A stretch of 64,000 bases of DNA from Chimaeribacter arupi (lineage in GTDB: Bacteria > Pseudomonadota > Gammaproteobacteria > Enterobacterales > Enterobacteriaceae): positions 1 to 64,000 of the forward strand of contig NZ_PJZI01000004.1 in the NCBI RefSeq assembly GCF_002858805.1, written 5' to 3'. The position numbers were made by a program, and so were the translations under genes. This document shows, piece by piece, positions 43,771 through 56,654 of this stretch (positions are counted from its first letter, which is position 1; every line of letters starts with the position of its first letter). The notes under the pieces were generated by a model. That model ran no database searches. It saw nothing but the letters and a program-made list of their open reading frames with translations, and was not told the origin of the DNA.

Positions 43771-44369
43771 GCCAGCGCGGAGGCGGTTTCGCAATATTTC
43801 TGAGGGGTTAGCAGAGCGGAATTCACTGCCCTGCTAAACTTTCGTCGCGTTATAAATAATAACGTTATGATTAGCTGAGGAAAATTTTCTAATCACTACC
43901 GGATAGATTAAAAAAAAAGCAAATTGAACAATAAATAGCTTCTTATATTCTTCTGTTATCAATATCCCATTTTTAACAGGCTTTTGACGGCGCCTCACTG
44001 CCGGGCAACGCCGCGCAGGGGCCGGGGTTGAAAGCCGCAGGCTGCACCAGCGCGGTGTTTACATAATGATTAACCTGCTGAACATAAAGGAGATTGATTA
44101 AAGGCCAGGTAATTTTCGCCATTTATTTCTCTTTTCTTTTATTAAACTGCTGCCGGGCGCAGCAAATAAGCGAAGCCTGTTATTAGATGACAGCATGTTA
44201 TATAACAGCCGTTATTATTAAGATTCATCTTAATTGGCCGCCGACAACATTGAATTAAATTCTTACATAAATTATTTCGATTCCTTTCGCTTTTTCCCTG
44301 CCGCCCTTTATTGCACGTAAAAATGTGTAAAGAATGCAAATGCGCGGCCGATAAAGGTCGGAATAATTG
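43771..44369. other. mraZ-cra intergenic, largely AT-rich
   Basis: About 600 bp without a convincing gene. Most of it (43840-43960 and 44090-44340) is much richer in A and T than the neighbouring genes, with a GC-rich island near 43985-44060. A 65-codon minus-strand frame at 44142-44339 lacks an RBS and family resemblance. The gap has a counterpart of similar length in E. coli. Confidence 0.5.
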
Positions 44370-44390
44370 CGGTGCAACCTTGTTGCACCG
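44370..44390 (-). terminator. Hairpin after cra
   Basis: CGGTGCAAC / GTTGCACCG, a perfect 9-bp stem with a 3-base loop, six bases past the cra stop. On the minus strand it is followed by CAATTATT, a weak U tract. Confidence 0.6.
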
Positions 44391-44395
44391 GCATT

Positions 44396-45400
44396 TTATT
44401 TACGGTTTAACGCGCCGCGGCGATAAAGATTGCGGCGGATGCGGGTCAGCCCCGGTTTAGGTTTCAGCGGCTCATCCAGGCTGGCCAGCACCAGCTCCAG
44501 TACCCGTTCGGCCACGTCCCGGTGGCGTTGAGCCACGGCCAGCACCGGGCATTGCAGGAAGTCGAGTAACTCATTGTCGCCGAAGGTCGCGATAATCAGA
44601 TCGGTCGGCAAATGGCCCTGTTGCGCCAGTGCCACATCCATCACCCCCTGCAACAGCGGAAAAGAGGTGGTAAACAACGCCTGCGGCATCGGGTTGCTTT
44701 TCAACCAGTTACGGAACAGCTCACCGGCGGCAGCGCGCTCAAAACTGTTGGCATAGAGATAGCTGATAGGCCGCGTATCCCCTTCCCACGCCTCACGGAA
44801 CCCCTGCTCCCGCAGGAAACTCACTGACAGCTCCGGCAGCGCGCCCAGGTAAAGGATGGATTCCGCCGGGAAGCTGCGCAGCTCGTTGGCCAGCATCCGC
44901 GCATCCTCCTGATCGGCCCCGACCACACTGACGAAGTTTTCACGGTCCAGCGCCCGGTCCAGGGCAATAATCGGGAAGGGATCATTTGCCCAGCGTTGGT
45001 AGAACGGGTGCTCAGGCGGCAGCGACGTCGAGACGATAATCGCATCGACCTGGCGCTGCAACAGATGCTCCACACAGCGCATTTCGTTATCCGGCTGGTC
45101 TTCCGAACAGGCGATCAGCAGCTGGTAGCCGCGCTGGCGGGCCTGGCGTTCCAGGTAGTTGGCGATACGGGTATAGCTGGTATTTTCCAGATCGGGGATA
45201 ACCAGCCCGATGGAGCGCGTCCGGCCGGCACGCAACCCGGCCGCCACGGCATTAGGGTGGTAGTTATGCTGTCTGACGACCGTCATGACTTTCTCAACGG
45301 TTTTATCGCTGACACGGTACTGCTTCGCTTTGCCATTAATGACGTAACTGGCCGTAGTACGCGAAACACCGGCTAACCGCGCGATTTCATCCAGTTTCAC
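44396..45400 (-). CDS. cra: Catabolite repressor/activator Cra (FruR)
   Basis: LacI-family global regulator of carbon flow, released by fructose 1-phosphate (and fructose 1,6-bisphosphate). The 334-aa product equals E. coli Cra. It has the N-terminal helix-turn-helix and hinge ([31 protein letters not shown]) and the periplasmic-binding-protein-like core ([22 protein letters not shown]). Position between ilvIH and mraZ is conserved. Confidence 0.98.
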   Translation of the reverse strand: MKLDEIARLAGVSRTTASYVINGKAKQYRVSDKTVEKVMTVVRQHNYHPNAVAAGLRAGRTRSIGLVIPDLENTSYTRIANYLERQARQRGYQLLIACSEDQPDNEMRCVEHLLQRQVDAIIVSTSLPPEHPFYQRWANDPFPIIALDRALDRENFVSVVGADQEDARMLANELRSFPAESILYLGALPELSVSFLREQGFREAWEGDTRPISYLYANSFERAAAGELFRNWLKSNPMPQALFTTSFPLLQGVMDVALAQQGHLPTDLIIATFGDNELLDFLQCPVLAVAQRHRDVAERVLELVLASLDEPLKPKPGLTRIRRNLYRRGALNRK

Positions 45401-45596
45401 GACGTCCTCTCATTGCTTAAAGTGATATTCCGCCGGTTCCATGCAGGGTACAGGAACGGCGCACAGCCAATATTTCCCGGCTGATTATCGTTATAAGCAG
45501 GTGAATCAGGCAGCCGGGATAAATAACCTGTATTTATCTAACCCCAATCGCCTGAGTGGAGCAAGGTGTTTTGCCGAAAGGTATCAGCGGGCCCGC

Positions 45597-45631
45597 AAAA
45601 AAAAGGGCCGGACATATTCTGCCCGGCCCTT
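45597..45631 (-). terminator. Terminator after ilvIH
   Basis: AAGGGCCGG / CCGGCCCTT (45603-45611, 45623-45631) and, on the minus strand, a run of T from the A run at 45597-45604. Confidence 0.92.
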
Positions 45632-45661
45632 CCGGCTAATTAAGCCTGTTGTTTTACGTGG

Positions 45662-46153
45662 TTAGCGCATGATTTTATCGCCGCGCGACACCCCGACCAC
45701 GCCGGAGCGGGCCACTTCCATGATCTCAGCCACATCGCGCACTGCGCTCAAAAATGCATCAAGCTTATCGCTGGTTCCGGCCAGCTGAACGGTGTAAAGC
45801 GTGGCCGTCACATCCACGATCTGGCCGCGGAAAATATCCGCACAGCGCTTCACCTCTTCACGCCCGTAGCCGCTGGCCTGCACTTTCACCAACATGATCT
45901 CGCGCTCGACGTGCGCGCCCTGCGCCAGTTCGGTGACGCGCAGCACGTCCACCAGCTTATGCAGCTGCTTTTCGATCTGCTCAATCACTTTCTCGTCCCC
46001 CACCGTCTGGATGGTCATGCGGGAGAGCGTCGGGTCATCGGTCGGGGCGACCGTCAGGCTTTCGATATTGTAGCCACGCTGGGAGAACAGGCCGACCACG
46101 CGGGACAGTGCGCCCGATTCGTTTTCCAGTAATACCGATAAAATCCGGCGCAT
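45662..46153 (-). CDS. ilvH: Acetolactate synthase III small subunit
   Basis: Regulatory subunit conferring valine sensitivity on IlvI. The 163-aa product equals E. coli. The N-terminal ACT domain is [35 protein letters not shown]; Gly14-type residues for valine binding are kept. ATG 46151-46153 follows GAGAGGA and lies two bases after the ilvI stop; an in-frame start at 46183 would lie inside ilvI. Confidence 0.98.
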   Translation of the reverse strand: MRRILSVLLENESGALSRVVGLFSQRGYNIESLTVAPTDDPTLSRMTIQTVGDEKVIEQIEKQLHKLVDVLRVTELAQGAHVEREIMLVKVQASGYGREEVKRCADIFRGQIVDVTATLYTVQLAGTSDKLDAFLSAVRDVAEIMEVARSGVVGVSRGDKIMR

Positions 46154-46155
46154 GA

Positions 46156-47874
46156 TCAGGTCCTCTCCGTTTTGCTTAACCACATTTCATCCATCCCGCC
46201 ACCGCGAATCTGCATCGGGTAGACGTGCTCCGTCTCATCCGTGGTGATGTCCACAAACACCAGGCGGGTCTTCAGGGCCAGCGCTTCCGCCAGCTTGCTC
46301 TCCAGTTCTTCCGGCGTGCGGATGGCGATCCCGACGTGGCCGTAGGCTTCCGCCAGTTTCACGAAGTCCGGCAGCGACTCCATATAGGACTGGGAGTGGC
46401 GGCCGGAGTAGATCATATCCTGCCACTGCTTCACCATGCCCAGATAGCGGTTGTTCAGGTTGACCACCACCACCGGCAGGCCATATTGCAGCGCGGTCGA
46501 CAGCTCCTGGATGTTCATCTGGATGCTGCCGTCACCGGTCACGCAGACCACGGTCTCTTCCGGCAGCGCCAGTTTCACCCCGAGGGCCGCCGGCAGGCCA
46601 AAGCCCATGGTGCCGAGGCCACCGGAGTTAATCCAGCGGCGCGGTTTGTCATATTTATAGTAAAGCGCAGCGAACATCTGGTGCTGGCCGACATCGGAGG
46701 TGACATAGGCGTCACCGTTGGTCAGGCGGTAGAGCGTTTCGATCACCGCCTGCGGCTTGATGGTCTTGCCGCCTTTCTCATAGGCCAGGCACTGCCGGGC
46801 GCGCCACTGTTCAATCTCCTGCCACCAGCTTTGCAGCGCGGCGCCGTCCTGCTCCCCACTCCCCTGCGCCAGCAGTTCCAGCATCTGGGTCAGCACCTGG
46901 CGCGCATCGCCGACAATCGGGATATCGGCGTTAACGGTCTTGGAAATCGACGTCGGGTCGATGTCGATGTGCAGCACGGTGGCATTTGGGCAGTACTTCA
47001 TCAGATTGTTGGTGGTGCGGTCATCAAAGCGTGCGCCGACAGCAAAAATCAGGTCAGTGTGGTGCATCACCATATTGGCCTCAAAGGTGCCGTGCATCCC
47101 GAGCATCCCCAGGCTCTGGCGGTGCGAGCCGGGGAACGCGCCCAGCCCCATCAGCGAGCTGGTCACCGGCAGGTTCAGGCTTTCCGCCAGTTGCAGCAGT
47201 TCCGCCTCACAGGCCGCGGTGATCGCCCCGCCGCCCACATACAGCACCGGTTTTTTCGCCGCCAGCAGCGTTTGCAACCCACGTTTGATCTGCCCGCGGT
47301 GCCCCTGCACCGTCGGGTTGTAGGAGCGCATGGCGATCTGCTCCGGGTAGGTGTACGGCAGTTTTACCGCCGGGCTCACCACATCTTTCGGCAGGTCGAT
47401 CACCACCGGGCCGGGGCGGCCGGTGGATGCCAGATAAAACGCTTTTTTCAGGATGGTGGGAATATCTTCGGCGCGCTTCACCAGGAAGCTGTGTTTGACC
47501 ACCGGGCGGGAGATCCCCACCATGTCGCATTCCTGGAAGGCGTCATAGCCGATGAGGGAGCTGGGAACCTGCCCGGAGAGCACCACCATCGGGATGGAAT
47601 CCATGTAGGCGGTGGCGATGCCGGTAATGGCATTGGTCGCGCCGGGGCCGGAGGTGACCAGCACCACGCCGACTTCGCCGGTCGCGCGGGCGTACCCGTC
47701 CGCCATATGCACTGCGCCCTGTTCGTGGCGCACCAGAATGTGATCAATCCCGCCTACGGTATGCAACGCATCGTAGATATCAAGCACCGCCCCGCCGGGG
47801 TAACCAAACACATGCTTGACGCCCTGATCGATTAACGACCGGACAACCATCTCGGCTCCTGACAACATCTCCAT
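46156..47874 (-). CDS. ilvI: Acetolactate synthase III large subunit
   Basis: ThDP- and FAD-dependent catalytic subunit making acetolactate and acetohydroxybutyrate for branched-chain amino acids. The 572-aa product (E. coli 574) has the catalytic Glu in [19 protein letters not shown], the FAD-binding middle domain and the ThDP motif [32 protein letters not shown] 47872-47874 ([14 protein letters not shown]) follows GGAGG by six bases; the frame is open to 47931 without need. Confidence 0.98.
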   Translation of the reverse strand: MEMLSGAEMVVRSLIDQGVKHVFGYPGGAVLDIYDALHTVGGIDHILVRHEQGAVHMADGYARATGEVGVVLVTSGPGATNAITGIATAYMDSIPMVVLSGQVPSSLIGYDAFQECDMVGISRPVVKHSFLVKRAEDIPTILKKAFYLASTGRPGPVVIDLPKDVVSPAVKLPYTYPEQIAMRSYNPTVQGHRGQIKRGLQTLLAAKKPVLYVGGGAITAACEAELLQLAESLNLPVTSSLMGLGAFPGSHRQSLGMLGMHGTFEANMVMHHTDLIFAVGARFDDRTTNNLMKYCPNATVLHIDIDPTSISKTVNADIPIVGDARQVLTQMLELLAQGSGEQDGAALQSWWQEIEQWRARQCLAYEKGGKTIKPQAVIETLYRLTNGDAYVTSDVGQHQMFAALYYKYDKPRRWINSGGLGTMGFGLPAALGVKLALPEETVVCVTGDGSIQMNIQELSTALQYGLPVVVVNLNNRYLGMVKQWQDMIYSGRHSQSYMESLPDFVKLAEAYGHVGIAIRTPEELESKLAEALALKTRLVFVDITTDETEHVYPMQIRGGGMDEMWLSKTERT

Positions 47875-48443
47875 GACTCGCCTCCAGGCTTCTGTTTTCA
47901 TTACTGAATGGGGAGACTCCTTCCCCGCCATTCTGTGGGTATCGGGCGTGGCCCAGTTATTATTATTGTTCGGATATAACGGATTACCTTAACGTCAGAA
48001 TTTGGGCCAGGCAAACAGCAAAAAAGCCCGGCGAAGGCCGCTGAATTAATCCCGCCCTGCCAATGTGTGCGGAAAAGAGATTATTCACTGGAGAACCGGC
48101 ATTACGCTCAGAAAATATAGTGCAGCGGGGAATAAACACAGAAGTAAATGATGCAGCAAAATAACGCCCGGCCGGTGCGCAGTGATGCGGCCCTGAAAAA
48201 GGGCAACCTGCACCGGGAAATGCGCAGCGGCCGCACAGCCGGGGCTGCCGTCATTTTCTGGCTGCGTTATTTTGGTGAAACCGGGGAAAGGCACCCGGCA
48301 GAAAGGGGATTTTTTGCGGACTGCGTCACAGGATAATCGTTTGCTCAGTGCGGCACGCCCAGCATCAATGGTGCGCGGCCGAGGGGGACCGCCAATGCAG
48401 CGGGCCGGCGGGTATTTCCCTGACCGGCCCGCCATAAAAGGCG
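47875..48443. other. leuO-ilvI intergenic
   Basis: About 570 bp holding the ilvIH promoter region. E. coli ilvIH is Lrp-activated through several upstream sites; I cannot pick out individual Lrp sites by eye. A frame at 48085-48435 on the minus strand has no RBS or family features. A 9-bp hairpin (GCGGGCCGG / CCGGCCCGC, 48400-48408 and 48424-48432) follows the leuO stop, without T run. Confidence 0.5.
48019..48042 (-). terminator. Terminator-like hairpin in the ilvIH leader
   Basis: On the minus strand AGC-GGC-CTTC-GCC-GG-GCT forms a short stem with a 2-base bulge, followed by TTTTTT. It lies about 145 bases upstream of ilvI, so it could end leuO readthrough or attenuate ilvIH. Confidence 0.4.
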
Positions 48444-49409
48444 TTATAACGAGGATTTAGACTGGTTCAACAGGTTGCGCAACCATTGGTGGGCACGATC
48501 TTTATCTGCGGCCTTATGCCAGCTCAGATAACATTTCATGGTGTTTTCCATCCAGGTAATCGGCAGCAAGGTAATGTTCAGCATCTGCATATATTCAGAG
48601 GCCAGCCAGCGCGGCGCGAGCGTAATCATCTCCGTTTGTGAGACAATATTCATGGCGCTGCTTAAATCATTGGCCTGATAAACAATCGCCCGGCGCGCTT
48701 CGGCGGTCGAATAAAATTCTGAGCTGAAAGAACCGGGCCGGGAGAAATCCACCACCGCATGGTGCTCTTTTAAATAATTTTCACGGTTGCTCAGTGTCTT
48801 AATATTCGGATGGGCAGAAGAACAGACCAGCACCACTTCATCCTTGAACAGCACATCACTGCAAAACATCTCGCTTTCAAACGTTTTATAACTGATAAAA
48901 AATTCCACGTCCTGATAACGCAGCTGATGCTCAATATTCTCATCAAAGCAGGAGGTCAGCCGTAATTGCACATTGGGCGCATGTTCAGCCACCACATTAT
49001 AAATTTTAGGTGCCAGGCGGATATCCAGCGGGCTGCTGATCGAGAGCGAAATAAGGCGATCGCTGGTGGCCGGTTCAAAGCCGGCCCCCGGCAGCTCATT
49101 GAGCACCAGTTGCAGCGCCTGGCGTACCGGGCCGAACAGCTGGCGGGCGCGCACCGTGGGCTGAATGCCGCGGCCATAACGCACAAACAACTCATCATTA
49201 AACATCATTTTCAGCCGCGCCACGGCATTACTGACCGCCGGCTGAGACATCCCCAGGCTCTCTGCCGCACGGGTAATATTCTGCGCCTGCATCACGGCGT
49301 CAAATACCGTCAGTAAATTTAAATCAAAATCACGCAACTGAACTTCTTCAACTTCTTTTTCAATTTCATGTTCAATGTCTTGTTCCAACGTTAAAACAGT
49401 ATCAGACAT
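48444..49409 (-). CDS. leuO: LysR-type regulator LeuO
   Basis: Pleiotropic LysR-type regulator and antagonist of H-NS silencing. The 321-aa product has an acidic N-terminal extension (LEQDIEHEIEKEVEEVQ) before the winged helix (DLNLLTVFDAVMQAQNITRAAESLGMSQPAVSNAVARLK) and the two-lobed effector domain. E. coli LeuO is 314 aa. ATG 49407-49409 is chosen: TGGAG stands six bases before it, and the ATG four codons upstream lacks an RBS. It diverges from leuLABCD, as in other enterobacteria. The effector domain is less conserved than the DNA-binding part. Confidence 0.96.
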   Translation of the reverse strand: MSDTVLTLEQDIEHEIEKEVEEVQLRDFDLNLLTVFDAVMQAQNITRAAESLGMSQPAVSNAVARLKMMFNDELFVRYGRGIQPTVRARQLFGPVRQALQLVLNELPGAGFEPATSDRLISLSISSPLDIRLAPKIYNVVAEHAPNVQLRLTSCFDENIEHQLRYQDVEFFISYKTFESEMFCSDVLFKDEVVLVCSSAHPNIKTLSNRENYLKEHHAVVDFSRPGSFSSEFYSTAEARRAIVYQANDLSSAMNIVSQTEMITLAPRWLASEYMQMLNITLLPITWMENTMKCYLSWHKAADKDRAHQWLRNLLNQSKSSL

Positions 49410-49997
49410 GGTTGACTCCATTAGGCCGGCAGACAGAAAAATAACCCAAAGGGATTTCCGTCCAGGGCAGGATCTTATTTAGTAGCCTCCACGCCGCCGG
49501 CTGTTATCAATACCACGGGGGAGAAGTCATCACGAAAAACAGGCGCGCGTCTGAGGAATAACCCGTGGCTCCCGTCACTGCGCAGTATTTATAATTAACT
49601 GTCAGTTAACAGTGGCCATCAACTATCATGCCTGTTTATTTGTTGGGCTAATATGAACACATGCTCTTATGACAGACAACATGAGCAAAATAGAATAATA
49701 AATTCATTATCAATAAACTGTTTACTAACATCATGATATATCAATTATTTCTTTAAACCCTCCTCAACCCTCTCATCACAAATAACAATAGATAACAGGG
49801 AACGATAAATCTGTGTTAAAACCAGAAACCAAAACCCACGCCATGATAAAAATCAAATAAACCTGGTTTGCCCGCTTTCGGCAAATCATTTGCGGGATCT
49901 CTGACCGGCAACATATTCCGTCAGTAACGGTTTCAAGGGCAGTGTTTTATCCTGTGGCGGTGCGCCGGGCGCCGGAATGCTATTTCAGGAGGCAGGG
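49410..49997. other. leuO-leuABCD divergent intergenic, AT-rich
   Basis: About 590 bp before the leu promoter, very AT-rich from 49580 to 49870, as expected for an H-NS-silenced leuO promoter region. A perfect 15-bp palindrome TTAACTG-T-CAGTTAA lies at 49595-49609. No coding frame is supported. Confidence 0.55.
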
Positions 49998-50026
49998 TTG
50001 ACAAGGCCATCCTGATAACGTATCAA
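49998..50026 (+). promoter_or_regulatory. leu operon promoter
   Basis: Consensus -35 TTGACA (49998-50003), 17-bp spacer, -10 TATCAA (50021-50026). The leuL ATG follows about 45 bases later. Confidence 0.75.
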
Positions 50027-50071
50027 ATTAGGCAACGACTTTTTTACAAGATAACGGGACGCTGACACATC

Positions 50072-50155
50072 ATGTTTATTATCACCCGCCTAACCAGCCT
50101 ACTACTTCACGCATCTTATTTGCGCGGTATGGCGGTGGCCGGGATCCCAAACTGA
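50072..50155 (+). CDS. leuL: leu operon leader peptide, 27 aa
   Basis: Attenuation leader. Translation from ATG 50072 gives 27 residues with control leucines at positions 7, 10, 11 and 12 (RLTSLLLH), encoded CTA, CTA, CTA and CTT, and a further TTG at 17. The rare CTA codons should make leader translation sensitive to charged tRNA-Leu. Too short for ordinary gene calling. The attenuator follows 21 bases after the stop. E. coli LeuL is 28 aa with four tandem Leu codons. Confidence 0.88.
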   Translation: MFIITRLTSLLLHASYLRGMAVAGIPN

Positions 50156-50175
50156 TTCAGCCCTCTCCCAGATGA

Positions 50176-50205
50176 AAACCCGCGCCATTGCGCGGGTTTT
50201 TTTTT
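50176..50205 (+). terminator. leu attenuator
   Basis: AAACCCGCGC / GCGCGGGTTT, a perfect 10-bp stem (50176-50185, 50190-50199) with loop CATT, followed by T to 50205. It lies between leuL and leuA and is the attenuator terminator. Confidence 0.92.
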
Positions 50206-50247
50206 ACTCGCTGGGCGCGAAACGAGACAACTAAAAGGATTAACCCC

Positions 50248-54318
<4,071 letters not shown>

Positions 54319-54329
54319 GGAGCATTTTC

Positions 54330-54932
54330 ATGGCGAAATTTACCCAGCATACCGGTCTGGTTGTGCCGCTGGACGCGGCCAACGTCGACACTGATGCCAT
54401 CATCCCGAAACAGTTCCTGCAAAAAGTGACGCGCACCGGCTTTGGCCAGCACCTGTTCAACGACTGGCGTTTTCTGGATGATGCCGGTCAGGTGCCGAAC
54501 CCGGAGTTCATCCTGAACGCCCCGCGCTATCAGGGTGCGACAATTCTGCTGGCACGTGAAAACTTCGGTTGCGGCTCCTCACGTGAGCACGCCCCGTGGG
54601 CGCTGACCGATTACGGCTTTAAGGTGATCATCGCGCCGAGCTTTGCCGATATTTTCTATGGCAACGCGTTCAATAACCAGTTGTTGCCGGTGACCCTGAG
54701 CGAAACGGATGTGGAGACGCTGTTCCGGCTGGTGGCGGAAAACGAGGGCATCACCTTCACCGTGGACCTGGAGCAGCAGCAGGTGATCGCAGGCGACCAG
54801 CGTTACCCGTTTGAGATCGACAGCTTCCGCCGCCACTGCATGATCAACGGGCTGGACAGCATCGGCCTGACGCTGCAACATGACGCCGAGATAAGCAACT
54901 ACGAAGCAAAACAGCCGGCCTTTATGCGTTAA
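54330..54932 (+). CDS. leuD: 3-isopropylmalate dehydratase small subunit
   Basis: Swivelling subunit partner of LeuC. The 200-aa product (E. coli 201) has [20 protein letters not shown] and the substrate motif [19 protein letters not shown]. It starts eleven bases after leuC and ends the leuABCD operon at a bidirectional terminator. Confidence 0.98.
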   Translation: MAKFTQHTGLVVPLDAANVDTDAIIPKQFLQKVTRTGFGQHLFNDWRFLDDAGQVPNPEFILNAPRYQGATILLARENFGCGSSREHAPWALTDYGFKVIIAPSFADIFYGNAFNNQLLPVTLSETDVETLFRLVAENEGITFTVDLEQQQVIAGDQRYPFEIDSFRRHCMINGLDSIGLTLQHDAEISNYEAKQPAFMR

Positions 54933-54949
54933 CCCGCGCCGCGCCGACA

Positions 54950-54980
54950 AAAAAGCCCGCCGGTCTGGCGGGCTTTTTTT
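54950..54980. terminator. Bidirectional terminator between leuD and setA
   Basis: AGCCCGCC / GGCGGGCT (54954-54961, 54967-54974) with A run before and T7 after, serving the convergent leuABCD and setA transcripts. Confidence 0.93.
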
Positions 54981-54991
54981 ATCCTGGCCGG

Positions 54992-56185
54992 TTACACATC
55001 CCGTATCCGGCAGGTCAGCAGCAGGGCGGCGACCATCAGCGCCGCCGCCACACAGTAGACGGCATAGTGGTTGACGTGCTCGGCCACCACGCCCTGCAAT
55101 ACCCCGGCAACGATCACCCCGGTGGAGATGCTGTTGGTGAATAAGGTGGTGGCGGAACCGGGCCGCCCCGGCATCAGATCCTGGAAATAGAGCATCCCGA
55201 TCCCGGCGACAATGCCGATAAAAATGGCGTTAAACAGCTGCAACAGCAGCAGCGCCGTTTTGCCCTGGAACAGCACCAGCCCGCCATAGAACAGCACCCC
55301 GGCCACCACTGCGCCAATCATCATTTTGCGCTTGCCGAACCGTTTGACGTAATAGCCCGCCAGCAGCATCGCCGGGATCTCAAGCCCTGCCGCCGTCCCC
55401 ATCAGCAGCCCGGCCAGCCGGTCAGGCAGCCCGAGGTCGTGGCTGATGTAGAGCGGCATATCGATGATGTACATGGTGTTGCAGGTCCACATCAGCAGCG
55501 AGGCAAAAAACAGCGTGCGCACATTCACATCCTTCCAGGCGCTGGTGGACACCACCATCTTATCGACCGGCTGTTCGGCACGCGGCACCGACGGCAGCAT
55601 CCACCAGACCATAAAGGCGCTGACCAGGAAGAATGCCGCGGCCAGGCTGAACATCAGGGTAAAGCCGTAGTTCAGCGCCAGCGTAAAGGAGAGCGGCGGC
55701 CCGATCACCCAGGCCAGCGAGAGCTGCGCCCGCATCATTGAGCTGAACATCACCACTTCGCGCGCCGAGTTATCGGCATATTCCCGCGCCAGCGCAAACA
55801 GCTGCGGCATGGCGGCGTTGGCAATCGCCGCCAGAAACACCCCGGCGGTGATCAGCGTCAGGTAGTGGCGGTTAAAGGCGAACAGCACACAGTTGCCCAC
55901 CGCCATCAGCAGGCAGACCAGGATCAGGCTGCGCCGGTTGCCGCTGTGGTCAGAGCGTTTTGCCAGCAGGAAACTCACCACAATCCCGGCCACGGCGTTG
56001 ATGGTGTAAAACAGCCCGACCCACAGCGGGCTGGCCTTGACCTCGGTGGTCAGAAACAAACTGAGCGTCGGCGCCTGGAGCGCACCGGCAATCCCGCTCA
56101 GGAACGTCACGGCGAGGAAAGCGACAAAAACAGGATTGAGCCGGCGGAAGGCGGTCAGCCGCTGAGTCATAAACCGGTTGGACAT
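54992..56185 (-). CDS. setA: Sugar efflux transporter SetA
   Basis: Major-facilitator exporter of glucose and lactose-type sugars, induced in glucose-phosphate stress. The 397-aa product (E. coli 392) has about 12 membrane segments and the conserved GIAGALQAPTLSLFLTTEV, ALAREYADNSAREVVMFSSMMRAQLSLAWVIGPPL and MWTCNTMYIIDMPLYIS. ATG 56183-56185 follows AGGGA. The open frame extends far upstream through sgrS, which is not coding there. As in E. coli, setA lies directly downstream of sgrS and is probably expressed from its promoter. Confidence 0.96.
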   Translation of the reverse strand: MSNRFMTQRLTAFRRLNPVFVAFLAVTFLSGIAGALQAPTLSLFLTTEVKASPLWVGLFYTINAVAGIVVSFLLAKRSDHSGNRRSLILVCLLMAVGNCVLFAFNRHYLTLITAGVFLAAIANAAMPQLFALAREYADNSAREVVMFSSMMRAQLSLAWVIGPPLSFTLALNYGFTLMFSLAAAFFLVSAFMVWWMLPSVPRAEQPVDKMVVSTSAWKDVNVRTLFFASLLMWTCNTMYIIDMPLYISHDLGLPDRLAGLLMGTAAGLEIPAMLLAGYYVKRFGKRKMMIGAVVAGVLFYGGLVLFQGKTALLLLQLFNAIFIGIVAGIGMLYFQDLMPGRPGSATTLFTNSISTGVIVAGVLQGVVAEHVNHYAVYCVAAALMVAALLLTCRIRDV

Positions 56186-56311
56186 AACTGTGTATCCCTG
56201 CGAGTGAAAGCGGTTTTTAACCCGGTGAAACGTGGAGTGTAGACGGGTTTTGCCGCGGATACAGCAGCAAAAACCTGCAACCGCCCGCTTTTTTGGTTCA
56301 GTGAACGGCAA

Positions 56312-56340
56312 TAAAAAAGCCAGCGGGAAACCCGGCTGGC
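56312..56340 (-). terminator. SgrS terminator
   Basis: On the minus strand AGCCAG-CCGGG-TTT-CCCG-CTGGCT and TTTTTT. The polyU end is needed for Hfq binding in SgrS-type RNAs. Confidence 0.88.
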
Positions 56341-56383
56341 TGGTGAAAAACACCATTACTCAGAAAAGTGGATGACCGGCGCG

Positions 56384-56554
56384 TCAGGTGTGTGAGTGGT
56401 ATTGCTCGTCGGTCATAGCAGGCGTCTGCCACTGCATCAGCTGTTCGAGCAGCGTGATGCGGTGCTGGCAGGGGATCCAGGCAAGCCAGTCCCATTGCGG
56501 CGAGACGGCGTTGAAATAGCGCCGGTAAAACCGGCTGGTCAGCAGGCGTGTCAT
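56384..56554 (-). CDS. sgrT: SgrT, inhibitor of glucose transport, encoded within SgrS
   Basis: Small protein that blocks EIICB-Glc (PtsG) activity. The 56-aa product is longer than the 43-aa E. coli SgrT, with about seven extra N-terminal and several C-terminal residues, but keeps the pattern FYRRYF ... WLAWIPCQHRITLLEQLMQW seen in E. coli as FYQHYF ... WLRWLSVPQRLTMLEGLMQW. The ATG at 56552-56554 has SD GGAGAAGAG. Confidence 0.88.
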   Translation of the reverse strand: MTRLLTSRFYRRYFNAVSPQWDWLAWIPCQHRITLLEQLMQWQTPAMTDEQYHSHT

Positions 56555-56654
56555 GTTCTCTTCTCCGGGCGGCAGTGTGGGTTGCTGAGAAGCAGTATCG
56601 GCGTAATATGGGGAAAGATAAATTGATGAAGTTCTCGCGCGGAGTTCCCCTTTT

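Larger units (their letters stand above)
56312..56599 (-). ncRNA. sgrS: SgrS small RNA (glucose-phosphate stress)
   Basis: Hfq-dependent sRNA that pairs with ptsG mRNA and also encodes SgrT. The 3' region reads CTGAGTAATGGTG, against CTGAGTATTGGTG in E. coli SgrS, the seed that pairs with ptsG around its RBS. It is followed by a small hairpin (TGGTG / CACCA, 56341-56355) and a terminator with six U. The 5' end is placed near 56599, seven bases after a -10-like TATTAC on the minus strand; that boundary is approximate. About 288 nt against 227 in E. coli, the extra length lying mostly in sgrT. Divergent from sgrR. Confidence 0.85.

Noticed and set aside
44142-44339. A 65-codon frame between mraZ and cra
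   Set aside because: No RBS, unusual Cys/Asn-rich composition of translated AT-rich non-coding DNA.
48085-48435. A 116-codon frame between leuO and ilvI
   Set aside because: No RBS, no domain; lies in the expected ilvIH promoter region.
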